Below are positions 1-7,618 of a stretch of DNA of 64,000 bases, piece after piece. The notes beneath the pieces were generated by a model. It did no database searches. It worked only from the letters and a program-made list of their open reading frames with translations, and was not told the DNA's origin. The stretch spans positions 1 to 64,000 of the forward strand of contig CAIOFF010000056.1 of NCBI GenBank assembly GCA_903857495.1, written 5' to 3'. Numbering within the stretch: the stretch's first letter is position 1; each line of letters opens with the position of its first letter. Both the position numbers and the translations under genes were made by a program. The DNA comes from an uncultured Holophagaceae bacterium. GTDB lineage: Bacteria > Acidobacteriota > Holophagae > Holophagales > Holophagaceae.

Positions 1-257
1 AAGCTTCGACCCGTTCTCGCAACGGAGCTAATTCCGAAGAGGACGGCAGCTTCTTCCGTTTAGCCAAGGGGGATCTCCAATCCCCACGAGCCTATCGGCG
101 ATCAACTCACCCGGTCACGCACCCTTGCCGGAAACACACGTTGAAGGTCATGCAGGTCAAAATCTCGCTTAGAAAATTGTGACCTATCTGGGTTGACGAC
201 TTATGCACTGTTGGCATACCGTGCCTCATTGTCATCAATGAGTCACCGGGGTATTCA

Positions 258-641
258 GTGCCATCTCACCGACTACATACCTACAAGTGCCAATCCTGCG
301 GCAGCTCGCTCAATGCCCGGCCAGAGCACCGTATCATTCGCTGTTCCTATTGCGGCAATCAGATTTCTCTTGAGCGGCAGTCAAACGGATTCTGCTCCTG
401 TGGGCGTAAGGAGGAATGCACCTGTTCCATGTGTGGGCAGGGCCTTTGTGGGCAGCACGTGTTCCAACTTCGGCACTTCGATCTGCGTTCGATCCTTCTT
501 CGTTACAGACCAGATCAAGTCTCCGCGGCCCAACTTTGGGTCCAGAAATTGGTGCGATCAGTACCTGAGGACCATGTGAACTGCTCCGATTGCTTTGACC
601 ACCTGGTTGAAGAATGGCTGACCGGCATCTCCAATAATTGA
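258..641 (+). CDS. Zinc-ribbon-containing small protein (multiple CxxC pairs)
   Basis: 127 aa ORF with YKCQSCG, IRCSYCG, CSCGRKEECTCSMCGQGLCG and VNCSDC motifs; upstream of and co-oriented with the next ORFs. Confidence 0.55.
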   Translation: MPSHRLHTYKCQSCGSSLNARPEHRIIRCSYCGNQISLERQSNGFCSCGRKEECTCSMCGQGLCGQHVFQLRHFDLRSILLRYRPDQVSAAQLWVQKLVRSVPEDHVNCSDCFDHLVEEWLTGISNN

Positions 642-709
642 TGAAACGAGTCTCTGCGTGACCCATTTCTGCGAAACCCTTTTACGGCCTTCCTCACCCA
701 GGGGAGAAA

Positions 710-2995
710 ATGGCGGTTGACTCTGAATTCACAGGCTTTAGGACCTATGTCGTCGACGACTGGGAATACCTCATGCACTATTTCGAGGCCGCCCTGGTCG
801 ATTCCGGCACCGCACCTGCGGTGGCCGACCAATTCACAGCGTTCGTGGCCGATCATGCTGCAAGGGGGTTTGAATTTGTCCGCTGCGACGGGGTTCCCTA
901 CCGGGTGACCCCTGGCTGCCTGGCGGGCCTGCTGGGGGCCAAGGAGAGTTATGGTCACCGCACCATCGTCACCTTCAGGCGGCAGACGAAAGCCCCAGAA
1001 CTGACACCGCCCATCGCCGTGCCCGCGATGGCGGAGCCGCCCATGGGGGCGCCGGCGATAGCGGCCTCGGCAATGGTGGCCCCCCCGAACGCCCCAGCTC
1101 CGCAGCCGCAGGCGTTTCAACCGCCTGCACCGGATCAGAGTCAGACCAACCGGACCCCTCTCCTGATCGGAGGTGTTCTGGTGACTGTCTTGGTGTTGGG
1201 TGGCGCCCTTCTTTCCACCAGCCGCAACTCCCCAAAGGCACCGGTGGTGGCTCCGAGCGCCCCCGCATTCCAGCAGTCGGTGGCGCCCGTCGTGGCTGTT
1301 CCCACCTTCGCCGCCATCCCAATCAGTCCAGACTGGTTCCTCAAGGGTGGAGAGATTTCCGGCGGCTTCGTTCCTCCCGAAGCACGGCTCGACTGGCCGG
1401 AATGGATGCAAGCCATGGTCGGAGACAAGGCGGGGGTTCCACCGGCGGAATTGGCCAAGGCGGACTTCTACCGAATCCCGGATGCCAGTCTGGCGCATGC
1501 GGTGGGCGTCCTAGTCCGGGAGCGGGTGTTCACGCCTGATCTCCTGAAGCAGATTTCGGCCATTTCCTATGCGGCTGACACTGGCGGCTGGCTGTCGGCC
1601 CGCGGCGAATACCAGCGTGCGTACCTCCAGGCCAATCCTCTGCCCGTGGAGGACCCGGCCACCTGCTCCATGGTCCTGACCAGCCTGGTCAGGGCCAAGG
1701 AGTACGACACGGCCCGTGAGGCGCTCCAGCGGGGAGGCGTACCCACCGACCCGGAACTGCGCGCTTCCTGGCTCCGCATGCTGGATTTGGCAGCGAGTGC
1801 CGCCAAGCCTGATCCGAGGCTGATCGGCGAGCCGACGCTGCCGCCCGCAGAGCGGTACGCGGCCCTGGTCGCGTTGGATAAGAAGGACAACGGCTCGACC
1901 CTTCTGGCGTCCTTCCGTGGGACGCCGTTCTTCTCCGAGGCCGTCTACCTTGGTGTAGGCCGTGGCTGGGTGAAGGTCACGGACCCATTGGTGGACGAGT
2001 CGATAGCACAGGACCCGCCCCAGCGGGACGATGCGCCCTGGTTCCTTGCACGCCCCGGGGAGCGGGCCTCGGACCTACTCTGGCTGCAGGCGACAGACGC
2101 CGTGGCAAACGACCAGCTTGAGCGGGCGGCAGGACTCAGCCAGGAATTGCTCAAGCGGTTCCCCCAATCCTATTTCGCCGGCCACGCAATGTTCATGGCG
2201 GAGGCGTTGGGTCAACCGGACACAGAGGCCCGTCCACGCTTGAAAGTCCCATCCGACCTAAACCTATACAACGTAGCGCACCTGGCGCCGCGACCGGCGG
2301 CGTCCGACTTGTGGCCAGCACCTTACGATGCCATGGCGGCTCGCGGCCGCTTCGACCTGATCCTGGCCCAAACGGATCCCAGAACCCAGCCGATGGTCTT
2401 CTTCATGGCGGCGGCACGCTCCGGCCAGGTCGACTTGGCTTCCCGCTACCTGGCCACCGAGAAACTGTGCTCCACGGAAAACGTGAGTTATCTGTACCCC
2501 ACGGCCCTTGCGCCCGTGGTAGCCCAGGCCATCAGGGAGGAAGGACTCCAAGACCTTTTGGAGCCGGCCTTCATCCTGTCCGTGATCAAGTGCGAGAGCC
2601 TATTCCAGCCCACAGCCTCATCCGGCGCCAACGCAATGGGGATGATGCAGTTGCTGAGGCCCACTTTCCGGTCGCTGATGGGGCCTACCGCAGATATCCA
2701 CGATCCACTCACTAATATCCGGGCAGGGTTGAAATACTTCAAGAAAATCATCAAGCAGACAGGATTGGAGCGTACCCCGGTCCAAGTGCGTTATGCCTAT
2801 CTTCTGATGGGGTACCACGCCGGTGATGCTCGAGCCAAGGCGTGGTTCCGCCAGTTCGAACCCCAACTGCAACAAAGCACCGGTCCCAAGGCCACCCTCC
2901 AACGCATCGAGTCGGTACCCATCTTCAGCACACGGCAGTACCTGGTAAGAGTCCTCGGCGACTGCGCGGTCTATTCGCGCCTACTTCAGTTGTAG
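710..2995 (+). CDS. N-terminal DUF4177-like domain, TM segment, C-terminal SLT (lytic transglycosylase) domain protein
   Basis: N-term GFRTYVV...ARGFEFVR...GHRTIVTFRR; TM LLIGGVLVTVLVLGGALL; C-term FILSVIKCESLFQPTASSGANAMGMMQLLRPTF typical of Slt70/MltE-type SLT; RBS-like aggggagaaa. Confidence 0.85.
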   Translation: MAVDSEFTGFRTYVVDDWEYLMHYFEAALVDSGTAPAVADQFTAFVADHAARGFEFVRCDGVPYRVTPGCLAGLLGAKESYGHRTIVTFRRQTKAPELTPPIAVPAMAEPPMGAPAIAASAMVAPPNAPAPQPQAFQPPAPDQSQTNRTPLLIGGVLVTVLVLGGALLSTSRNSPKAPVVAPSAPAFQQSVAPVVAVPTFAAIPISPDWFLKGGEISGGFVPPEARLDWPEWMQAMVGDKAGVPPAELAKADFYRIPDASLAHAVGVLVRERVFTPDLLKQISAISYAADTGGWLSARGEYQRAYLQANPLPVEDPATCSMVLTSLVRAKEYDTAREALQRGGVPTDPELRASWLRMLDLAASAAKPDPRLIGEPTLPPAERYAALVALDKKDNGSTLLASFRGTPFFSEAVYLGVGRGWVKVTDPLVDESIAQDPPQRDDAPWFLARPGERASDLLWLQATDAVANDQLERAAGLSQELLKRFPQSYFAGHAMFMAEALGQPDTEARPRLKVPSDLNLYNVAHLAPRPAASDLWPAPYDAMAARGRFDLILAQTDPRTQPMVFFMAAARSGQVDLASRYLATEKLCSTENVSYLYPTALAPVVAQAIREEGLQDLLEPAFILSVIKCESLFQPTASSGANAMGMMQLLRPTFRSLMGPTADIHDPLTNIRAGLKYFKKIIKQTGLERTPVQVRYAYLLMGYHAGDARAKAWFRQFEPQLQQSTGPKATLQRIESVPIFSTRQYLVRVLGDCAVYSRLLQL

Positions 2996-3027
2996 CGTTC
3001 AATCCAACCCCCTAAGGAGGGATCAGC

Positions 3028-3312
3028 ATGGCTAATGACTCAAAGTTCGCAGGCTTCAGGACCTACAGGGTCGGCGGCTTCGATTACCTCATGCAGTATT
3101 TTGAAGCCAAGTTCACTGGCACCGGAACGGTGCACGCAGTGGCCGATCAATTCACTGCTTTCGTGGCAAATCAGGCTGCGAGTGGCTATGAATTCTTCCG
3201 CACCGACGAGGTGCCCTACCGTGTGACCCCCGGGTGCCTCGGGGGCCTTCTGGGGGCCAAGGAAACCTACGGTCACTGCACCATTGTGACCTTCAGAAAG
3301 AAGGTTGACTGA
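3028..3312 (+). CDS. Solo domain paralogous to the N-terminus of the preceding SLT protein
   Basis: 94 aa, collinear identity to residues 1-93 of the upstream ORF; strong RBS (aaggagggatcagc). Confidence 0.8.
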   Translation: MANDSKFAGFRTYRVGGFDYLMQYFEAKFTGTGTVHAVADQFTAFVANQAASGYEFFRTDEVPYRVTPGCLGGLLGAKETYGHCTIVTFRKKVD

Positions 3313-3314
3313 CC

Positions 3315-3518
3315 TTGGTGACCTTTATGGTATGGATAATCCGCGGCTATCAAGCCGTGGCACCCCCAAGGCTTCGGCAGTGCTGCCGGTTCACCCCGAG
3401 TTGCTCTGAATACATGGTGCTTGCCTTGCGAAAATACGGTCCAGTCCGCGGGTTGACCATGGGCCTCACTCGGATCGGGCGCTGCAGGCCACCCCAGGGC
3501 GGAGAGGACTACCCGTGA
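3315..3518 (+). CDS. yidD: Membrane protein insertion efficiency factor YidD
   Basis: IRGYQAVAPPRLRQCCRFTPSCSEYMVLALRKYGPVRGLTMGLTRIGRCRP matches the YidD signature; start codon (TTG/GTG/ATG) uncertain. Confidence 0.85.
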   Translation: MVTFMVWIIRGYQAVAPPRLRQCCRFTPSCSEYMVLALRKYGPVRGLTMGLTRIGRCRPPQGGEDYP

Positions 3519-3641
3519 TTATCACGGACCTAGGAGTCTCACCATCCTTGGAATAGAAGTGGGGAGGACGTCAAGTGGCAGGGAGAGAGCGCACGGCAAG
3601 GGGATAGCTTCATCCCATCTGAATTGGTTGCGGGCGTGAAG

Positions 3642-6600
3642 TCACCCTAGCCCAATGGATTCAAGGTGCTTCTGGAGTTCGGGCAGCCCAAAGGGCTTGG
3701 ACAGCAAGGTGACCCCCGGATAAGCCGAGGCCAAGGTCAGCGCGGTCTGGTCGGTTCGGCCTGTAGCAAGTAGAACCGGCACTTCTGGGCACAGCACTCG
3801 CAAGCGGGGCAGCGTCCCGATCCCACCTATTCCCGGCATGTTCATGTCCAGAATGACGAGGTCGGGCTCGAGCCCAGCCTCGAGTAAAGCCAGAGCCTCT
3901 TCACCGTTCTGGGCTGTGGTCACCGAAGGGTGGCCCAGGACCTCAAGGAGCAACTGGAGGGAACTCTGGATCAGTTCATCGTCATCCACCAGAAGAACCC
4001 TCATGCTTCCCTTGGGGATCAGTGTGGCCTCAGCAACGGCAACCGCCGGTGCGGCGACTTGGGTTTCCTTCTCCCAGGCGGGGAAGCGCAGCATCACCCG
4101 GGTGCCTTGGCCGGGTTCGCTAAGAATGTCCATCTGCCCCCGGTGCGCCTTCATGGTGCTGAAGACCATGGAGAGGCCTAGCCCCGTGCCCTTGCCATGT
4201 TCCTTGGTGGTGAAGAAGGGGTCCGCAGCTCTCTCTTGGATCTCCTTGGACATGCCCGTTCCGTTGTCTTCCACCACTACCTCAATCCAGTTCTTATCCG
4301 CATTGCGGGTGTGCAGGGTGAGGGTGCCGTTCTCAGGCATGGCATCTACGGCGTTCACACAGAGGTTCATGACGGCATGGGTCACGGCACTGGCATCACC
4401 CTGGATTGGATGCAGGCCTGGCTCCAGATCCATCTGCAGGTGAATGTGGGCCAGGGTCGTCCTCTCCAGAAGGCTGACCTGTTCCCTGAGAATGGCGTTC
4501 AGATCGAGTTCATGGATCTCCACTGGAGTCTGACGGGCAAAGTTCAGCAGGGACTTGACCATCTTGCCGCCCCGCTCAGTGGCCTTGCAGATGGTGTCGA
4601 GGGCCTGATAGAGGGGACTTCCGTAGGGCTGGGTGCTGATGTGAGCTGAGGCCAGGCCGAGAATGGCCCCCAGGACATTGTTCATATCGTGAGCGACACC
4701 GCCAGCCAGGGTACCTAGGCTCTCCATTTTTTGGGATTGTTGAAGCTGGGCTAGGAGTTTGGCCTTCTCCTCCTCAGCTTGTTTGCGTTTGGTGATGTCG
4801 CTGTTGGTGCCAATCATGCGCAGCGGTTTGCCATTTTCATCGCGCTGCACCACCATGCCGCGGCCCAGCGTCCAACGCCAGCTCCCATCCTTGCACAACA
4901 TCCGAAACTCGACCGCTACGTGGCCGGGCTTGCCCTCCATGTATGGCTGCAACGTCGCAAATACACCGGGCGCATCATCGGGATGGATGCGCTTGCTCCA
5001 TTCGTCCGACGAGGTGCCGAAGTCGGCCTCGGCATACCCATACATTTCCTTGTAGTGCGGTGAGAAGTAGGCCTTACCGGTCTCGAGATTCCAGTCCCAA
5101 AGGCTGTCTCCTGCCCCTTCGAGGGCGAATTTCCAGCGCTCCTCGCTCTCCCGCAACGCAGCCTCCGCCTGCTTACGTGCGGTGATGTCACTGAAGGTGA
5201 TCACGGCCTGGACAATTAGGCCAGCCGCATCCTTCACGGCATATGCATTGCAGAGCACCCAGGTTGGTGCTGCGCGATCCGGGCGGCAGACGCCAATGGC
5301 TTGGCCCCTGAAGCCCTCGCCAGTGGATAGGACGCGGTTGACAGGATACGAATCCAGAGGCATGGGTGAGCCATCCTCCTGGAGGAAGCACCACTGCGGA
5401 TCGATGGCAGTCTTGCCCAGCATCTGATCTTCGGAAAGTCCGAGGAGGGCTGACGCCATCCCATTGGCCAGCAGGATAGAACTGTCCGGGCCGTGCACCA
5501 CCAAGCCGGAGGAGAGGTTGTCGATGAGGGTTCTGTATTTTTCTTCACTGGCCTTCAGGACGACTTGCGCCTGCTTGCGCTCAGTAATGTCCTGCGCGAT
5601 TCCCGTGAGAATCCATGGCTTGCCATCCTCGTCTCGGCGGAATTCACCGGCTTCCGCCCAGACCACTCGAACGGTGCCGTCCGGCCTGATGATCCGGTAT
5701 TCCAAGGGTGCAGGCCTCCCCTGTTCTATGACGGAGAGGTTGGATTGTTCCACGGCTGCGCGGTCATCCGGATGGATCGCCTGGGCAATCACCTCGGAGA
5801 GGACTCCACGGAAGGACTCCCGGTTGAGACCAAAGATGCGGTACATCTCGTCGGTCCATTCAAGCTGGTCCGACTGGACGTTCCAGGTCCAACTGCCAAC
5901 ATGGGCAACTTGTTTGGCCTTATTCAGACTATTTTCAGATTCGAGCAGTGCCCGCTCCGCGCGCATGCGCTCGGAGACGAGCTCCGTGTACACGATGATT
6001 CCACCGATCGAACCATTGGCTTCGTACCATGGCCGACATTCCCAGCGAGTCCACTCCACGGTGCCATCAGCCCGGGTCCACTCATCGCCGTCCGCACTTG
6101 AAATCACCCCGGCAAGCGCCTTCTGATGAACGTCCCGCCACTTCTGCGGCAGGTCAGGCATGACCTCGTAGTGGTGCCTCCCGATGATGTCCTGACCTAC
6201 CACTTTGTAATCTTGGAGGTATTGCTGGCTTACGTAGATGTACTTCATGTCCCGGTCATGGACTGCCACGGCCTCCTGGCAGTGCTCGATGATGTAGCGC
6301 ATCAACTCATAGGAATGGTTCAGCCTGTCCTCTGCTTGCCTGCGCTCTGTGATGTCCGTAACCGTTGCAAGCACTCCGATGATTTTTCCTTGGGAGTTAC
6401 GGAAGGGGACGCTGGCATCAATGTTCCATCCCTCCTTCCCAGTGCTCTGAACATGGAACCGGAACTCAATCGGGTCGACTCGCTCTCCAGCCAGGGCCCG
6501 GTTCAAGTGGTCCATGGTTCCTGCTTCCTGAAGGAATGGGAACACCTCAAGAGGATGCTTTCCGATCACGTCCTTGGCTGGGATGCCGCTCAGTTGCTCC

Positions 6601-6947
6601 ATGAACGGGTTCCATACTTGGTAGCGCAGATCAGGACCGTAGACGATGACTCCTTCATGGACGCTATGGATAATTTGATCGGTGAACCTTTGGGCCTCCA
6701 TCGCCTTTTTGGCTTCAGTCCGCTCCCTGCGAAGTGCAGCGCGTATCCCCACGAAGAGCAATACTGTCGTGATCAGGACGTAGGTGAAGCCCTTGTAGGT
6801 GGAACTGACACGCTGGTTCTCGATGCTGAGGGATATGGAAGCGACCAGTGCATCAGAGAAGTAAATCCAGAGGCCAGAGAATAGTGCAAACAAGGCGGGC
6901 ACCAACCACTCGGCACGCCTTCCCAGACTCTGAACCCTCTCCGCCAT
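3642..6947 (-). CDS. Multi-PAS hybrid histidine kinase with C-terminal receiver
   Basis: Two N-terminal TM segments, repeated PAS/PAC, KMESLGTLAGGVAHDMNN H-box, DNGTGMS, FFTTKEHGKGTGLGL, LLVDDDELI...VILDMNMPG REC. Confidence 0.95.
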   Translation of the reverse strand: MAERVQSLGRRAEWLVPALFALFSGLWIYFSDALVASISLSIENQRVSSTYKGFTYVLITTVLLFVGIRAALRRERTEAKKAMEAQRFTDQIIHSVHEGVIVYGPDLRYQVWNPFMEQLSGIPAKDVIGKHPLEVFPFLQEAGTMDHLNRALAGERVDPIEFRFHVQSTGKEGWNIDASVPFRNSQGKIIGVLATVTDITERRQAEDRLNHSYELMRYIIEHCQEAVAVHDRDMKYIYVSQQYLQDYKVVGQDIIGRHHYEVMPDLPQKWRDVHQKALAGVISSADGDEWTRADGTVEWTRWECRPWYEANGSIGGIIVYTELVSERMRAERALLESENSLNKAKQVAHVGSWTWNVQSDQLEWTDEMYRIFGLNRESFRGVLSEVIAQAIHPDDRAAVEQSNLSVIEQGRPAPLEYRIIRPDGTVRVVWAEAGEFRRDEDGKPWILTGIAQDITERKQAQVVLKASEEKYRTLIDNLSSGLVVHGPDSSILLANGMASALLGLSEDQMLGKTAIDPQWCFLQEDGSPMPLDSYPVNRVLSTGEGFRGQAIGVCRPDRAAPTWVLCNAYAVKDAAGLIVQAVITFSDITARKQAEAALRESEERWKFALEGAGDSLWDWNLETGKAYFSPHYKEMYGYAEADFGTSSDEWSKRIHPDDAPGVFATLQPYMEGKPGHVAVEFRMLCKDGSWRWTLGRGMVVQRDENGKPLRMIGTNSDITKRKQAEEEKAKLLAQLQQSQKMESLGTLAGGVAHDMNNVLGAILGLASAHISTQPYGSPLYQALDTICKATERGGKMVKSLLNFARQTPVEIHELDLNAILREQVSLLERTTLAHIHLQMDLEPGLHPIQGDASAVTHAVMNLCVNAVDAMPENGTLTLHTRNADKNWIEVVVEDNGTGMSKEIQERAADPFFTTKEHGKGTGLGLSMVFSTMKAHRGQMDILSEPGQGTRVMLRFPAWEKETQVAAPAVAVAEATLIPKGSMRVLLVDDDELIQSSLQLLLEVLGHPSVTTAQNGEEALALLEAGLEPDLVILDMNMPGIGGIGTLPRLRVLCPEVPVLLATGRTDQTALTLASAYPGVTLLSKPFGLPELQKHLESIGLG

Positions 6948-7049
6948 TCCTGGACCTCGACGTCTTCAAAGGAAATGAGCCCTGAGATTAACAAACCCTG
7001 TGCTTCAATAGGGGGGGGGGAATTGCACTGCTAAGCGCGGACCAGAAAT

Positions 7050-7257
7050 GTATTACACCTGGAACCTCGGCTCAGAGGGCCGTTTGCCACCATTCATTCC
7101 GAGGCAGGCACACCCGTCCAAGTTATTCAGGCGCTGCAGCTAGGGCACAACTCTGCCAGGACCACGATGCTTTCTGGAAAACCACCAGGAGAAGGCTACG
7201 GAGCAGCAGGCCAAGGTTGCAGAGAGAATGGGCTTTGGCGGGAAATCGGCAGGCTAA
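7050..7257 (+). pseudogene. Tyrosine recombinase (phage-type integrase) C-terminal remnant with frameshift
   Basis: Frame read by hand: HLEPRLRGPFATIHSEAGTPVQVIQALQLGHNSARTTML then a frame change into LENHQEKATEQQAKVAERMGFGGKSAG*; the first part matches LRHTFAT..LEAGTPVQVIQ.LLGH....TTM of tyrosine recombinases. Confidence 0.6.
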
Positions 7258-7297
7258 TCATAAAAAGGACGCACCAACACTAATTATTTACAACGCC

Positions 7298-7340
7298 ACG
7301 AATCTGAGGGTCGGGCGTTCGAGTCGCGCCGGGACCACCA
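7298..7340 (+). other. 3' fragment of a tRNA (tRNA-Arg(ACG)-like, anticodon loop to encoded CCA), putative att site
   Basis: ACGAATCTGAGGGTCGGGCGTTCGAGTCGCGCCGGGACCACCA: T-loop TTCGAGT, T-stem with one mismatch, acceptor 3' strand CGGGACC + ACCA; no complementary 5' acceptor strand (GGTCCCG) upstream. Confidence 0.5.
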
Positions 7341-7355
7341 AGAATAACAACACTT

Positions 7356-7386
7356 AGGCCCATCACTCCGATGGGCCTTTTCCTTT
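7356..7386 (+). terminator. Rho-independent terminator
   Basis: AGGCCCATC-ACTCC-GATGGGCCT followed by T-rich tract. Confidence 0.6.
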
Positions 7387-7618
7387 TGACCTGCGTCCTG
7401 CCTGTGTGGCGTGAACCATGCCGGGTTGTTCGGGGTAATTCATGGTTCGCACCAAGCCTGGCCGAGCCGGTGGGAGGGGGTCGCGTCTGGGGTATGGGCC
7501 TTTCGATAGGTCAAAAATTGGGCAATATGCGCCCATGAGCAACCAATATTTACCCCACAGCTGTGCAGGACGATATCTGGCATTGAAGTCCTCACCCGCT
7601 GGGGCCTCAGGAGGAGAC

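Noticed and set aside
515-1498. 327-aa - strand ORF overlapping the SLT protein
   Set aside because: R/G/H-rich antisense translation, no recognisable motif
3513-3528. CCGTGATTATCACGG palindrome at the end of yidD
   Set aside because: Short, no T-run, overlaps the stop codon; not enough for a terminator or operator call
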